Assembly: GCA_900767005.1 (NCBI GenBank)
Contig: CAAFXL010000418.1
Coordinates: forward strand, 1 to 5,973
Source of the DNA: an uncultured Ruminobacter sp.
GTDB taxonomy: Bacteria > Pseudomonadota > Gammaproteobacteria > Enterobacterales > Succinivibrionaceae
DNA length: 5,973 nucleotides
Reading direction: 5' to 3'
Below the pieces are notes generated by a model. The model was not told the DNA's origin. It saw only the letters and a list, made by a program, of their open reading frames with translations, and did not search any database. Positions 1 to 5,530 of the stretch are shown one piece after another; the first letter of the stretch is position 1, and every line of letters begins with the position of its first letter. The position numbers and the translations under genes are program-made.

Positions 1-2
1 TC

Positions 3-533
3 TTAGTTGGTGATAAAGATACTTATGGTTATAAAGTAGGTTTTTCATTTGATAACTTAGTAATTTCTTCAAAATTTAATGAATTAGCTTCAATTAAGTC
101 AAAGGAAGATAACAATATCGATAACTTTAATGCAGCTATTAGTTTAGTTGATGTAGCTAAGGATGATTTTGAATTATTATTAAAAGATCGCGACGCAGCA
201 TTTGAAAAGATGATGCTAGATCCTAATAAGTTAATGAATATTCAAATTAAGGATCTTTCATTTAAGGTTAATAAGAGCCCATTAAAGGTTGGTGGTTATG
301 TAGTAATGCCATATAGCACAGCTATTACTGAAAACTACATGGATCCAAAGATTGATATGGAATTAAACTTAGACGTATCAAATAAGTTTATTGAAGATAA
401 TTTCTCAAGTATTAAGAGCTTTGTTGATATGTCAGTTGCTCAAGGTTTTGTGACTAAAGATGGTGACAGCTTAAAGAGTAAGCTTAAGTATAATAAGGGC
501 AGAATTACTGCAAATGATAAGAAGATTATGTAA
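3..533 (+). CDS. DUF945 (YdgA-like) family protein, C-terminal part
   Basis: The frame is open from the left edge (first full codon at position 3) to TAA at 531-533. This gives 176 residues of a protein whose start lies upstream; the Met at 210 is internal, not the start. The C-terminus fits the DUF945/YdgA family end pattern: a hydrophobic helix, then GFVTKDGD, a lysine-rich strand, and a final strand with Y-N-K-G-R-I-T and N-D-K-K. The segment around residues 70-95 (MMLDPNKL, then IKDLSFKV) also resembles the family's repeated beta-strand units. DUF945 proteins are usually about 480-500 residues, periplasmic or inner-membrane anchored, and of poorly known function, so roughly the last third is present. 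Lysine is mostly AAG, as in gapA here, which hints at good expression. The family call is made by eye and is moderately sure; the coding call is firm. Confidence 0.68.
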   Translation, partial: LVGDKDTYGYKVGFSFDNLVISSKFNELASIKSKEDNNIDNFNAAISLVDVAKDDFELLLKDRDAAFEKMMLDPNKLMNIQIKDLSFKVNKSPLKVGGYVVMPYSTAITENYMDPKIDMELNLDVSNKFIEDNFSSIKSFVDMSVAQGFVTKDGDSLKSKLKYNKGRITANDKKIM

Positions 534-563
534 TTTATTAAATTACTCAATTTATCTTTAAAA

Positions 564-596
564 AAGAAGGGGAAATTTTAAAAATTTCCCCTTTTT
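564..596. terminator. bidirectional Rho-independent terminator
   Basis: A perfect 10-bp stem (GGGGAAATTT at 569-578 with AAATTTCCCC at 582-591) has a three-base loop. It is flanked by A-rich sequence on the left (561-568) and TTTTT on the right (592-596). The flanking A/T runs can extend the stem and also serve as U-tracts on either strand. It lies 30 bases after the DUF945 stop and 20 bases after the convergent flavin reductase-rubredoxin stop, so it can end both transcripts. Confidence 0.92.
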
Positions 597-615
597 AAAT
601 TAGGTTGTTGTTAGA

Positions 616-1287
616 TTAAACTTTTGAGAAAACTTCTTTACCGCAACCGCAGTGAGGGCATACCCAATCATCAGGTAAGTCTTCAAATGGAATATCGCCA
701 TCATAGATATAGCCACAAACCCCACAAGCATATTGTGCTTTTGGTTCTTCTTGAGGCTTGTTTTCTGCTTTTTCTTCATAAGGTTTTACATCTTCACCCT
801 TTAATGCTCTTTGAGCAAGACTTCCGATATTCTTACGATAGAAAGCATAAGTTAGAGGAGTGCCTTGAGTACCATCTTGGGTTTCAACAACTTCACAACT
901 CCAAAGAATGTGAGTAGATAATTCAAGCTTATGAAATACTTTAACTTTAAATGAACCTAAGCAATTTTTTACTGCAGGGATACCACCTAAAATTACGCTT
1001 TCAACGCCTTCCCATTTATTAATACCATCGCGAGCTGACTTTAAACCAAAGGTTGCAATTAGTTTTGGATCTGCATTAACTGGTAGGATTGAAACGGTAA
1101 ATTCTCTTGATGTATTAATGCATGATGAGGTATAGGAATTTTTATTAGTACATACTTCAATGCCAAGTGGAGTTCTTGTTGCTTGAAGTAGAGCATCTAC
1201 GATACAACCGCATGGACGATTATTTTCATCCATTACGCCAATTACATAAACGCCATGAGAGATATTGTCTAAGATTTCTTGATTCAT
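616..1287 (-). CDS. flavin reductase-rubredoxin fusion (high-molecular-weight rubredoxin type)
   Basis: This 223-residue protein has two modules. Residues 1-160 form an FMN-binding flavin reductase-like domain (opening NQEILDNISHGVYVIG, with TNKNSYTSSCI and FTVSILP following the usual order). After a charged Glu/Lys/Pro linker (about 162-185) comes a C-terminal rubredoxin with all four iron-ligand cysteines: C188-x-x-C191-G-Y and C210-P-H-C213-G, plus the LPDDWVCP signature. The loop between the cysteine pairs is short (YDGDIPFEDLPDDW), lacking the usual GDPDNGIxPGT stretch. In Moorella this architecture (Hrb) passes electrons from NAD(P)H to a flavodiiron protein for O2/NO reduction; that role here is inference, as no flavodiiron gene is visible. 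It is a cytosolic protein. AAGGA lies 7 bases before the ATG. It sits 17 bases downstream of the minus-strand membrane gene, probably in the same transcript. Confidence 0.9.
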   Translation of the reverse strand: MNQEILDNISHGVYVIGVMDENNRPCGCIVDALLQATRTPLGIEVCTNKNSYTSSCINTSREFTVSILPVNADPKLIATFGLKSARDGINKWEGVESVILGGIPAVKNCLGSFKVKVFHKLELSTHILWSCEVVETQDGTQGTPLTYAFYRKNIGSLAQRALKGEDVKPYEEKAENKPQEEPKAQYACGVCGYIYDGDIPFEDLPDDWVCPHCGCGKEVFSKV

Positions 1288-1304
1288 GTTTTTCCTTATG
1301 TTTG

Positions 1305-2057
1305 CTAATTATTTTTAAAATAGTGACAATTAGACCTAGGGTCTAAATTTATAAAAATTATAAAGGCACTAATTGCGATAAATACCCCAATTGGAATTGA
1401 GATACTACGAGCGATAACTCGACTATAATCTAAAATTATTTGTCCCCAAAGTGGAAGGAATAAAAGAATAAAAATAACCATAACTAATTGAAGATAAAAT
1501 TTTCTAATTTCGTTTGGGGAATTTTTATGGATTAACTTATGATTAATGGTAATAGGTTTAATATTATTGGTAGAGTTATCAGCATGAATTATGGTGGCAA
1601 GAGCACCGCTATAGCGGTAAAGTAAAGATTCTTTCTTTTCATTAAAAAGAATACAAAGTTTTACATTTAAAATCGCATTAGCGTTAGAACTCTTGGCAAG
1701 ATTAACTAATTCTTTTAAAGCTTGTTCTTTAGAATTACTTTCTGAAAAAGCTTTAAGAGTTTTAATTGTTTCAATAACTTGGATGTTTTCAGGATCTGAT
1801 TGACTAGTAACTAAAACATCATCAATGGTTTCATGAAGTTTTTTACCATCAGATGATTCAATCTTAACTAAATTTTTAATATTTTTATTTTTTAGATTTG
1901 AGTTATTTTCAACTTTAGAAAAATTAACATCAATTCCAATGTCTAAGAAGACTTTTGAATTACTAGTTTCATCAGTAAAGTAATATACCTTTTCATCACA
2001 ACCAAATATTATGCCTGGTTTATCCTTTGAGGGAAAGGCAATTAATTGACCTAACAT
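1305..2057 (-). CDS. unrecognised two-helix membrane protein with OB-fold-like N-terminus
   Basis: I do not recognise a named gene. The 250-residue product shows three regions. Residues 1-65 (GQLIAF, then GIIFGCDEKVYYF, then IGIDVNF) resemble the cold-shock/OB-fold-like domain found at the N-terminus of some small membrane proteins. Residues about 110-160 (ELVNLAKSSNANAILNVKL, then YSGALATII) resemble the YbjQ-type 'GANA-inv' alpha/beta pattern. Residues about 187-208 and 217-236 are two strongly hydrophobic helices, with a short polar tail. There is no signal peptide, so the N-terminal domains probably face the cytoplasm. The start is supported by AAGAGG about six bases before the ATG. It is the first gene of a probable two-gene minus-strand unit with the flavin reductase-rubredoxin gene, which may point to a redox- or stress-related role, but that is speculation. 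Confidence 0.78.
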   Translation of the reverse strand: MLGQLIAFPSKDKPGIIFGCDEKVYYFTDETSNSKVFLDIGIDVNFSKVENNSNLKNKNIKNLVKIESSDGKKLHETIDDVLVTSQSDPENIQVIETIKTLKAFSESNSKEQALKELVNLAKSSNANAILNVKLCILFNEKKESLLYRYSGALATIIHADNSTNNIKPITINHKLIHKNSPNEIRKFYLQLVMVIFILLFLPLWGQIILDYSRVIARSISIPIGVFIAISAFIIFINLDPRSNCHYFKNN

Positions 2058-2090
2058 AAAAACCTCTTATAAAAATGATTGATTAGATGT

Positions 2091-2125
2091 AAGGTATTGT
2101 TTTTATTGCTTATAAACAATAACTT
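2091..2125. promoter_or_regulatory. long imperfect palindrome in a divergent control region
   Basis: AAGGTATTGTTT (2091-2102) and AAACAATAACTT (2114-2125) are inverted copies matching at 11 of 12 positions, 11 bases apart. It lies in the 179-base gap between the divergently transcribed membrane gene and bioD. Reading the minus strand, one arm gives TTGTTT and the other TACCTT with a 17-base spacer, so it could overlap a weak promoter for the membrane gene. It does not match the E. coli BirA operator (TTGTAAACC half-sites). An operator for an unknown dimeric regulator is plausible but unproven. Confidence 0.4.
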
Positions 2126-2180
2126 TTTTAATTTAAATGGAAATTTATTAAAAAGGCAATAAATCATTTGTAAAATTGTA

Positions 2181-2188
2181 TATAGAAT
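2181..2188 (+). promoter_or_regulatory. possible -10 element for bioD
   Basis: TATAGAAT contains TAGAAT (2183-2188), one mismatch from TATAAT, about 50 bases before the bioD ATG. No good -35 hexamer lies at the right distance, so this is weak support in a very AT-rich stretch. Confidence 0.25.
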
Positions 2189-2236
2189 CTAAAATATTAG
2201 GAAATTTGTGTAAATATTGTCAGGCGTTGAAAATTT

Positions 2237-2914
2237 ATGGTAAAAAAAATTTTTGTAACTGGTACTGATACTGATGCAGGAAAGACTTTTTGTTCTTGTG
2301 CTTTAACTTATGCTCTAAGAGATAAAGGATTAAGTGTTAGACCATATAAACCTATAGTATCAGGTTTAATTAATGGTGAAAATGCAGATTTAAAATCTCA
2401 TATCAAAGCATCAGGACTAAATTTAAAACAGCATGAGATTGCAACTTATATTTATGAGGAGCCAATTGCTCCTCATATTGGAGCTTTAAAAAAGCAGGAA
2501 AATATTGATTTTGAAAAATTAAATCAAGATTATGATAAAGCTTTAGCCGAAAATAAAGATGTTTTATTAATTGAAGGAGCAGGTGGCTTTTATTTACCAA
2601 TAGATAATCTTCATACTTTACCAGAGTGGGGAAGACTAAAAGAATGTGAAGTTATTTTAGTAGTTGGAATGAAACTTGGTTGTTTAAATCATGCTTTATT
2701 AACCGTTAAAGCAATAAAAGAAGAAGGTTATAAGTTTAAGGGATTTTTTACTCATAGCGTTACTAAAGAAAAAATGCCTTACTATGATGAGAATTTAAGA
2801 AGCATAAAGTCTCTAATTGGTGAGGAATACTTTTTAGGTGATATCCCATTTATTGAAGAATGCGAGCCAAAATTAGCAAGTAATGCTATATTAATAGATA
2901 AGATTCTAAATTAG
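2237..2914 (+). CDS. bioD: dethiobiotin synthetase
   Basis: This is an ATP-dependent cytosolic enzyme that carboxylates 7,8-diaminopelargonate with CO2 and closes the ureido ring to form dethiobiotin, the step before biotin synthase. The 225 residues match the E. coli BioD length. Visible motifs are the P-loop GTDTDAGKT (9-17), the conserved Lys in YKPIVSG (38), Asp51 near the second substrate loop, EGAGG followed by Pro (113-121), and GMKLGCLNHALLT (144-156), the ATP/nucleotide-side motif of the family. The ribosome binding site is weak: only AGG about 12 bases upstream of the ATG. No other biotin gene is adjacent, so the rest of the pathway must lie elsewhere or be absent. htpX begins 33 bases after its TAG with no terminator between, so the two are probably cotranscribed. 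Lysine is mostly AAA, unlike gapA. Confidence 0.93.
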   Translation: MVKKIFVTGTDTDAGKTFCSCALTYALRDKGLSVRPYKPIVSGLINGENADLKSHIKASGLNLKQHEIATYIYEEPIAPHIGALKKQENIDFEKLNQDYDKALAENKDVLLIEGAGGFYLPIDNLHTLPEWGRLKECEVILVVGMKLGCLNHALLTVKAIKEEGYKFKGFFTHSVTKEKMPYYDENLRSIKSLIGEEYFLGDIPFIEECEPKLASNAILIDKILN

Positions 2915-2947
2915 GTTTTAATTAAATTTAATAATAGGAGAATAAGG

Positions 2948-3859
2948 GTGTTTGGACGAGGAATATTTTATATCTTAACCATGCTTGGTGTATTAGCCGT
3001 TGTAGGGGTTATCGGAAGCATTGTTATTACTGCACTAGGAATTGAGTTAGATAAAGCAAGTTTAATTACGCTTTTAGTAATTAGTGCAATATTTGGTAGT
3101 ATTGGCTCAATTATAAGCTTATTTTTATCAAAGTCATTAGTTAAAAAATCAATGAAAGTACAGGTTATAACTCATCCAAGAGATCAAAGAGAAGAATGGT
3201 TAGTTAAAACTGTATCCTTACTTGCGGTTAAAAAAGGTTTAAAAATGCCTGAAGTTGGGATTTACTATGCTGATGAAATGAATGCTTTTGCAACTGGTTG
3301 GAATAAGGATGATGCATTAGTTGCGGTTAGTTCAGGACTTCTTGATCGTATGGAACAAGATGAGGTGGAAGCAGTTTTAGGCCATGAAATGTCCCATGTG
3401 GCTAATGGTGATATGGTAACGCAAACTCTTTTACAAGGCGTACTTAATACCTTTGTATATTTCTTCTCATTTGTAATTGCTCAAGTTATTATTCAAGCTC
3501 TATCAAATAATCGTAGTAGTAATGATGATAATGGTAGAAACTATGGCGGTAATTATTTTGTATATCATATGATTACCAATTTCTTACAGATGATTTTTGG
3601 ATTCCTTGCAACCTTAGTAGTACTTTGGTTCTCAAGATGGCGCGAATATCGAGCTGATGCGGGTTCTGCCGAAGTACTTGGTTCAAGAGCAATGATTAAG
3701 GCACTAGAAGCTTTAAAGGAACAACATGTTGAGAAAAAGCCTGATAGTGTAAAAGCTTTATGTATTTCAGGAGCTGATTCATTTGCGGAACTATTTATGA
3801 CACATCCGCCACTAGAAAAAAGAATTGAGGCTTTAAAATCCAAAAAATATCCTCATTAA
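2948..3859 (+). CDS. htpX: membrane zinc metalloprotease HtpX
   Basis: HtpX is an inner-membrane M48 peptidase that degrades misfolded membrane proteins alongside FtsH; in E. coli it is controlled by the Cpx envelope-stress system. The 303 residues are close to the E. coli length (293). Two N-terminal membrane helices (about 5-30 and 38-60) precede the catalytic site GHEMSHVANGD, with zinc ligands H146 and H150 and catalytic E147. Two further hydrophobic segments follow (about 165-185 and 207-229), then WREYRADAGSA with the third ligand E233, and the conserved tail FMTHPPLEKRIEAL (283-296). The loop between the last two helices is Asn/Gly/Ser-rich (186-203). The start is GTG, chosen because AGGAG lies seven bases upstream and the protein begins like other HtpX sequences. 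A strong terminator follows 12 bases after the stop. Confidence 0.96.
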   Translation: MFGRGIFYILTMLGVLAVVGVIGSIVITALGIELDKASLITLLVISAIFGSIGSIISLFLSKSLVKKSMKVQVITHPRDQREEWLVKTVSLLAVKKGLKMPEVGIYYADEMNAFATGWNKDDALVAVSSGLLDRMEQDEVEAVLGHEMSHVANGDMVTQTLLQGVLNTFVYFFSFVIAQVIIQALSNNRSSNDDNGRNYGGNYFVYHMITNFLQMIFGFLATLVVLWFSRWREYRADAGSAEVLGSRAMIKALEALKEQHVEKKPDSVKALCISGADSFAELFMTHPPLEKRIEALKSKKYPH

Positions 3860-3871
3860 TAAATAATCCAT

Positions 3872-3902
3872 AATCCTCATATAGCAATATATGAGGATTT
3901 TT
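3872..3902 (+). terminator. Rho-independent terminator after htpX
   Basis: A perfect 12-bp stem (3872-3883 with 3888-3899) closes a GCAA tetraloop of the stable GNRA type and runs into TTTTT (3898-3902). It lies just after the htpX stop and should end the bioD-htpX transcript. Confidence 0.9.
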
Positions 3903-3916
3903 GATTTTTATGAAAT

Positions 3917-3979
3917 AAAATTACAAAAAGCAGAGTAAAAAGTAAGAAAAATTACAAAAAGAAGGGTAATTAAAAGTAA
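3917..3979. repeat. two-copy direct repeat, 31-base period
   Basis: AAAATTACAAAAAG occurs at 3917-3930 and again at 3948-3961. Similarity continues to 22 positions with 20 identical, and both copies are followed by AAAGTAA (3939-3945, 3973-3979). The period of 31 bases is close to three helical turns. A shorter TTTATAAG repeat follows (3980-3987, 3996-4003). The repeat lies 36-98 bases before the gapA -35 element, so it may bind an activator, but low-complexity drift is possible. Confidence 0.6.
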
Positions 3980-4014
3980 TTTATAAGCAAAATGATTTAT
4001 AAGTTTTAATTTTA

Positions 4015-4043
4015 TTGTTTAAATTATAATTTTACTATATAAT
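4015..4043 (+). promoter_or_regulatory. sigma-70 promoter for gapA
   Basis: TTGTTT (4015-4020), a 17-base spacer and a perfect TATAAT (4038-4043) make the best promoter in the window. The predicted transcript start is near 4050, giving a leader of about 125 nt before the gapA ATG. It fits the strongly biased codon use of gapA. Confidence 0.82.
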
Positions 4044-4049
4044 TAAAAA

Positions 4050-4175
4050 CATGCGGAAACGCTAATTATTAAAGAATACTTGAGCTTGCACGCTCTTAGT
4101 ACTGTGAAAGCAATATTAAGAATCTGCACTCTAAGTTTTAATCACAAACAGAATAAATAAATTTAGGTAAAACAT
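4050..4175 (+). promoter_or_regulatory. structured 5' leader of gapA
   Basis: The predicted untranslated leader contains a GCG-GAAA-CGC mini-hairpin at its very 5' end (4053-4062). A second hairpin spans 4077-4101 (TACT, GAGC, six-base loop, GCTC, AGTA, with a small internal loop). CTTAG (4095-4099) could alternatively pair with CTAAG (4131-4135), which would break the second hairpin. The leader ends with an AGGT ribosome binding site eight bases before the ATG. I recognise no known riboswitch class; RNA stability or translation control is inference. Confidence 0.4.
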
Positions 4176-5189
4176 ATGACAATTAAAGTTGGTATTAACG
4201 GTTTCGGCCGTATCGGTCGTTTCGTTTTTCGTGCTGCTCAGAATCGTGATGATATCGAAATCGTAGGTATTAATGACTTATGTCCAGTTGACTACTTAGC
4301 ATACATGTTAAAGTACGATACTATGCACGGTACCTTCCAGGGCTCTATCGATGCTGATGTTGAAAATTCACAGTTAATCGTTAATGGTAAGAAGATTCGT
4401 GTTACTGCATGCAAGAACCCTGCTGAATTAGCATGGGACAAGGTTGGTGCAGAATACGTTGTTGAATCAACTGGTTTATTCTTAACTAAGGAAAAGGCTC
4501 AGGCTCACATCGAAGCTGGTGCTAAGTACGTAGTTATGTCAGCTCCTTCAAAGGATGACACTCCAATGTTCGTATGTGGCGTAAACTTCGACAAGTACGT
4601 AAAGGGTACTCAGTTCGTATCTAACGCTTCATGTACTACTAACTGTCTAGCTCCTATCGCTAAGGTTCTAAACGATAAGTTTGGTATCGCTGATGGTTTA
4701 ATGACTACTGTTCACTCTACTACTGCTACTCAGAAGACTGTAGATGGTCCTTCAATGAAGGATTGGAGAGGTGGTCGTGCTGCTGCTGGTAACATTATCC
4801 CTTCATCTACTGGTGCTGCTAAGGCTGTAGGTAAGGTTATTCCTGAATTACAGGGTAAGTTAACTGGTATGTCAATGCGTGTTCCTACTCTAGATGTATC
4901 TGTAGTAGACTTAACTGTAAACTTAAAGAAGCCTGCTAAGTACGAAGAAATTTGTGCTGCTATGAAGGCTGCTTCTGAAGGCGAATTAAAGGGTATTTTA
5001 GGTTACACTGAAGATGCAGTAGTTTCTTCAGATTTCTTAGGTGATACTCGTACTTCAATCTTCGATGCTAAGGCTGGTATTGCATTAACTGATACTTTCG
5101 TTAAGGTTGTATCTTGGTACGATAACGAAATCGGTTATTCAAACAAGGTTCTAGAACTAATTGCTCACATGGCAAAGGTTAACGGTTAA
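4176..5189 (+). CDS. gapA: glyceraldehyde-3-phosphate dehydrogenase, NAD-dependent
   Basis: GapA converts glyceraldehyde 3-phosphate, NAD+ and phosphate to 1,3-bisphosphoglycerate in the cytosol, a central glycolytic step run in reverse in gluconeogenesis. The 337 residues compare with 331 in E. coli and match it almost throughout. Visible are the NAD-binding GINGFGRIGR (6-15), NAD-selective Asp in GINDL (34), the catalytic SNASCTTNCLAP with C153, H180 in TTVHSTTATQKTVDGPS, DWRGGRAAAGNIIPSSTGAAKAVGKV (196-221) and WYDNEIGYSNKV (314-325). The tail (AKVNG) is a few residues longer than in E. coli. Codon use is extreme: 27 of 28 lysines are AAG and glutamine is CAG throughout, despite the AT-rich background. 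This marks a highly expressed gene. It stands alone, with its own promoter and terminator. Confidence 0.98.
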   Translation: MTIKVGINGFGRIGRFVFRAAQNRDDIEIVGINDLCPVDYLAYMLKYDTMHGTFQGSIDADVENSQLIVNGKKIRVTACKNPAELAWDKVGAEYVVESTGLFLTKEKAQAHIEAGAKYVVMSAPSKDDTPMFVCGVNFDKYVKGTQFVSNASCTTNCLAPIAKVLNDKFGIADGLMTTVHSTTATQKTVDGPSMKDWRGGRAAAGNIIPSSTGAAKAVGKVIPELQGKLTGMSMRVPTLDVSVVDLTVNLKKPAKYEEICAAMKAASEGELKGILGYTEDAVVSSDFLGDTRTSIFDAKAGIALTDTFVKVVSWYDNEIGYSNKVLELIAHMAKVNG

Positions 5190-5198
5190 TTTTAATCG

Positions 5199-5239
5199 TA
5201 AACTAGAATTAGTTTAAAAAGCTCAATAATTTGAGTTTT
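5199..5239 (+). other. two tandem hairpins in the gapA 3' untranslated region
   Basis: TAAACTA (5199-5205) pairs with TAGTTTA (5210-5216) around a GAAT loop. Immediately after, CTCAA (5222-5226) pairs with TTGAG (5231-5235), with flanking A and T runs extending it (5218-5239). The second could act as a weak first terminator. Both lie directly before the main terminator. Confidence 0.55.
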
Positions 5240-5266
5240 AAGCCCAGATGAAAATCTGGGCTTTTT
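5240..5266 (+). terminator. Rho-independent terminator after gapA
   Basis: A perfect 10-bp stem (AAGCCCAGAT at 5240-5249 with ATCTGGGCTT at 5254-5263) closes a GAAA tetraloop and runs into TTTTT (5262-5266). It is GC-rich against a very AT-rich background, so it is a confident call. Confidence 0.95.
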
Positions 5267-5436
5267 CTTAGGTTGATTGATAAAAGTTATAAATAAACCC
5301 ACTAATAAATGAATAATATAAAAAATATATATTGTATTGGTGAAAAATTCAAAAATGACTGATATCTAATATATTTTTTATATCTTTTATGACAAAATTA
5401 GGAAATTATTTAAAAATTTAAGATTTTTTTATATTG

Positions 5437-5446
5437 AAAACGTTTT
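5437..5446. promoter_or_regulatory. LacI-family-like operator core upstream of malQ
   Basis: AAAACGTTTT is a perfect palindrome with the central CG typical of LacI/PurR/MalI-type operators, and it equals the core of the known E. coli MalI site. Its outer flanks (TTG on the left, AAT on the right) match less well. It lies 85 bases before the malQ ATG. Control of maltodextrin genes by a LacI-family repressor is known in several gammaproteobacteria; binding here is inference. Confidence 0.42.
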
Positions 5447-5490
5447 AATTGTAATTTTTATTTGCTTTTAATTTTTTTGTAATTAAAATG

Positions 5491-5496
5491 TATAAA
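5491..5496 (+). promoter_or_regulatory. possible -10 element for malQ
   Basis: TATAAA, preceded by TG, lies 34 bases before the malQ ATG. No clear -35 hexamer sits 16-18 bases upstream, where the sequence is only T/A-rich. This is a weak assignment; many similar matches arise by chance in this gap. Confidence 0.28.
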
Positions 5497-5530
5497 AATT
5501 GATTAATAACAACTATGGAAAAGTTACTAT

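Noticed and set aside
210..533. A complete 107-residue protein starting at the Met at 210
   Set aside because: The same frame is open and protein-like back to the window edge, and 210 has no ribosome binding site, so this Met is internal to a longer gene.
624..917. Plus-strand open frame of 97 codons
   Set aside because: It lies opposite the flavin reductase-rubredoxin gene, has no plausible ribosome binding site or protein-like pattern, and is a shadow of that gene.
2091..2125. BirA operator controlling bioD
   Set aside because: The arms do not resemble the TTGTAAACC half-sites, although the position before bioD was suggestive.
2403..2600. Minus-strand open frame of 65 codons
   Set aside because: It lies entirely within bioD on the opposite strand and resembles no protein; it is a shadow frame.
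3565..3843. Minus-strand open frame of 92 codons
   Set aside because: It is antisense to the conserved C-terminal half of htpX; the serine- and alanine-rich product looks like a reversed reading of that gene.
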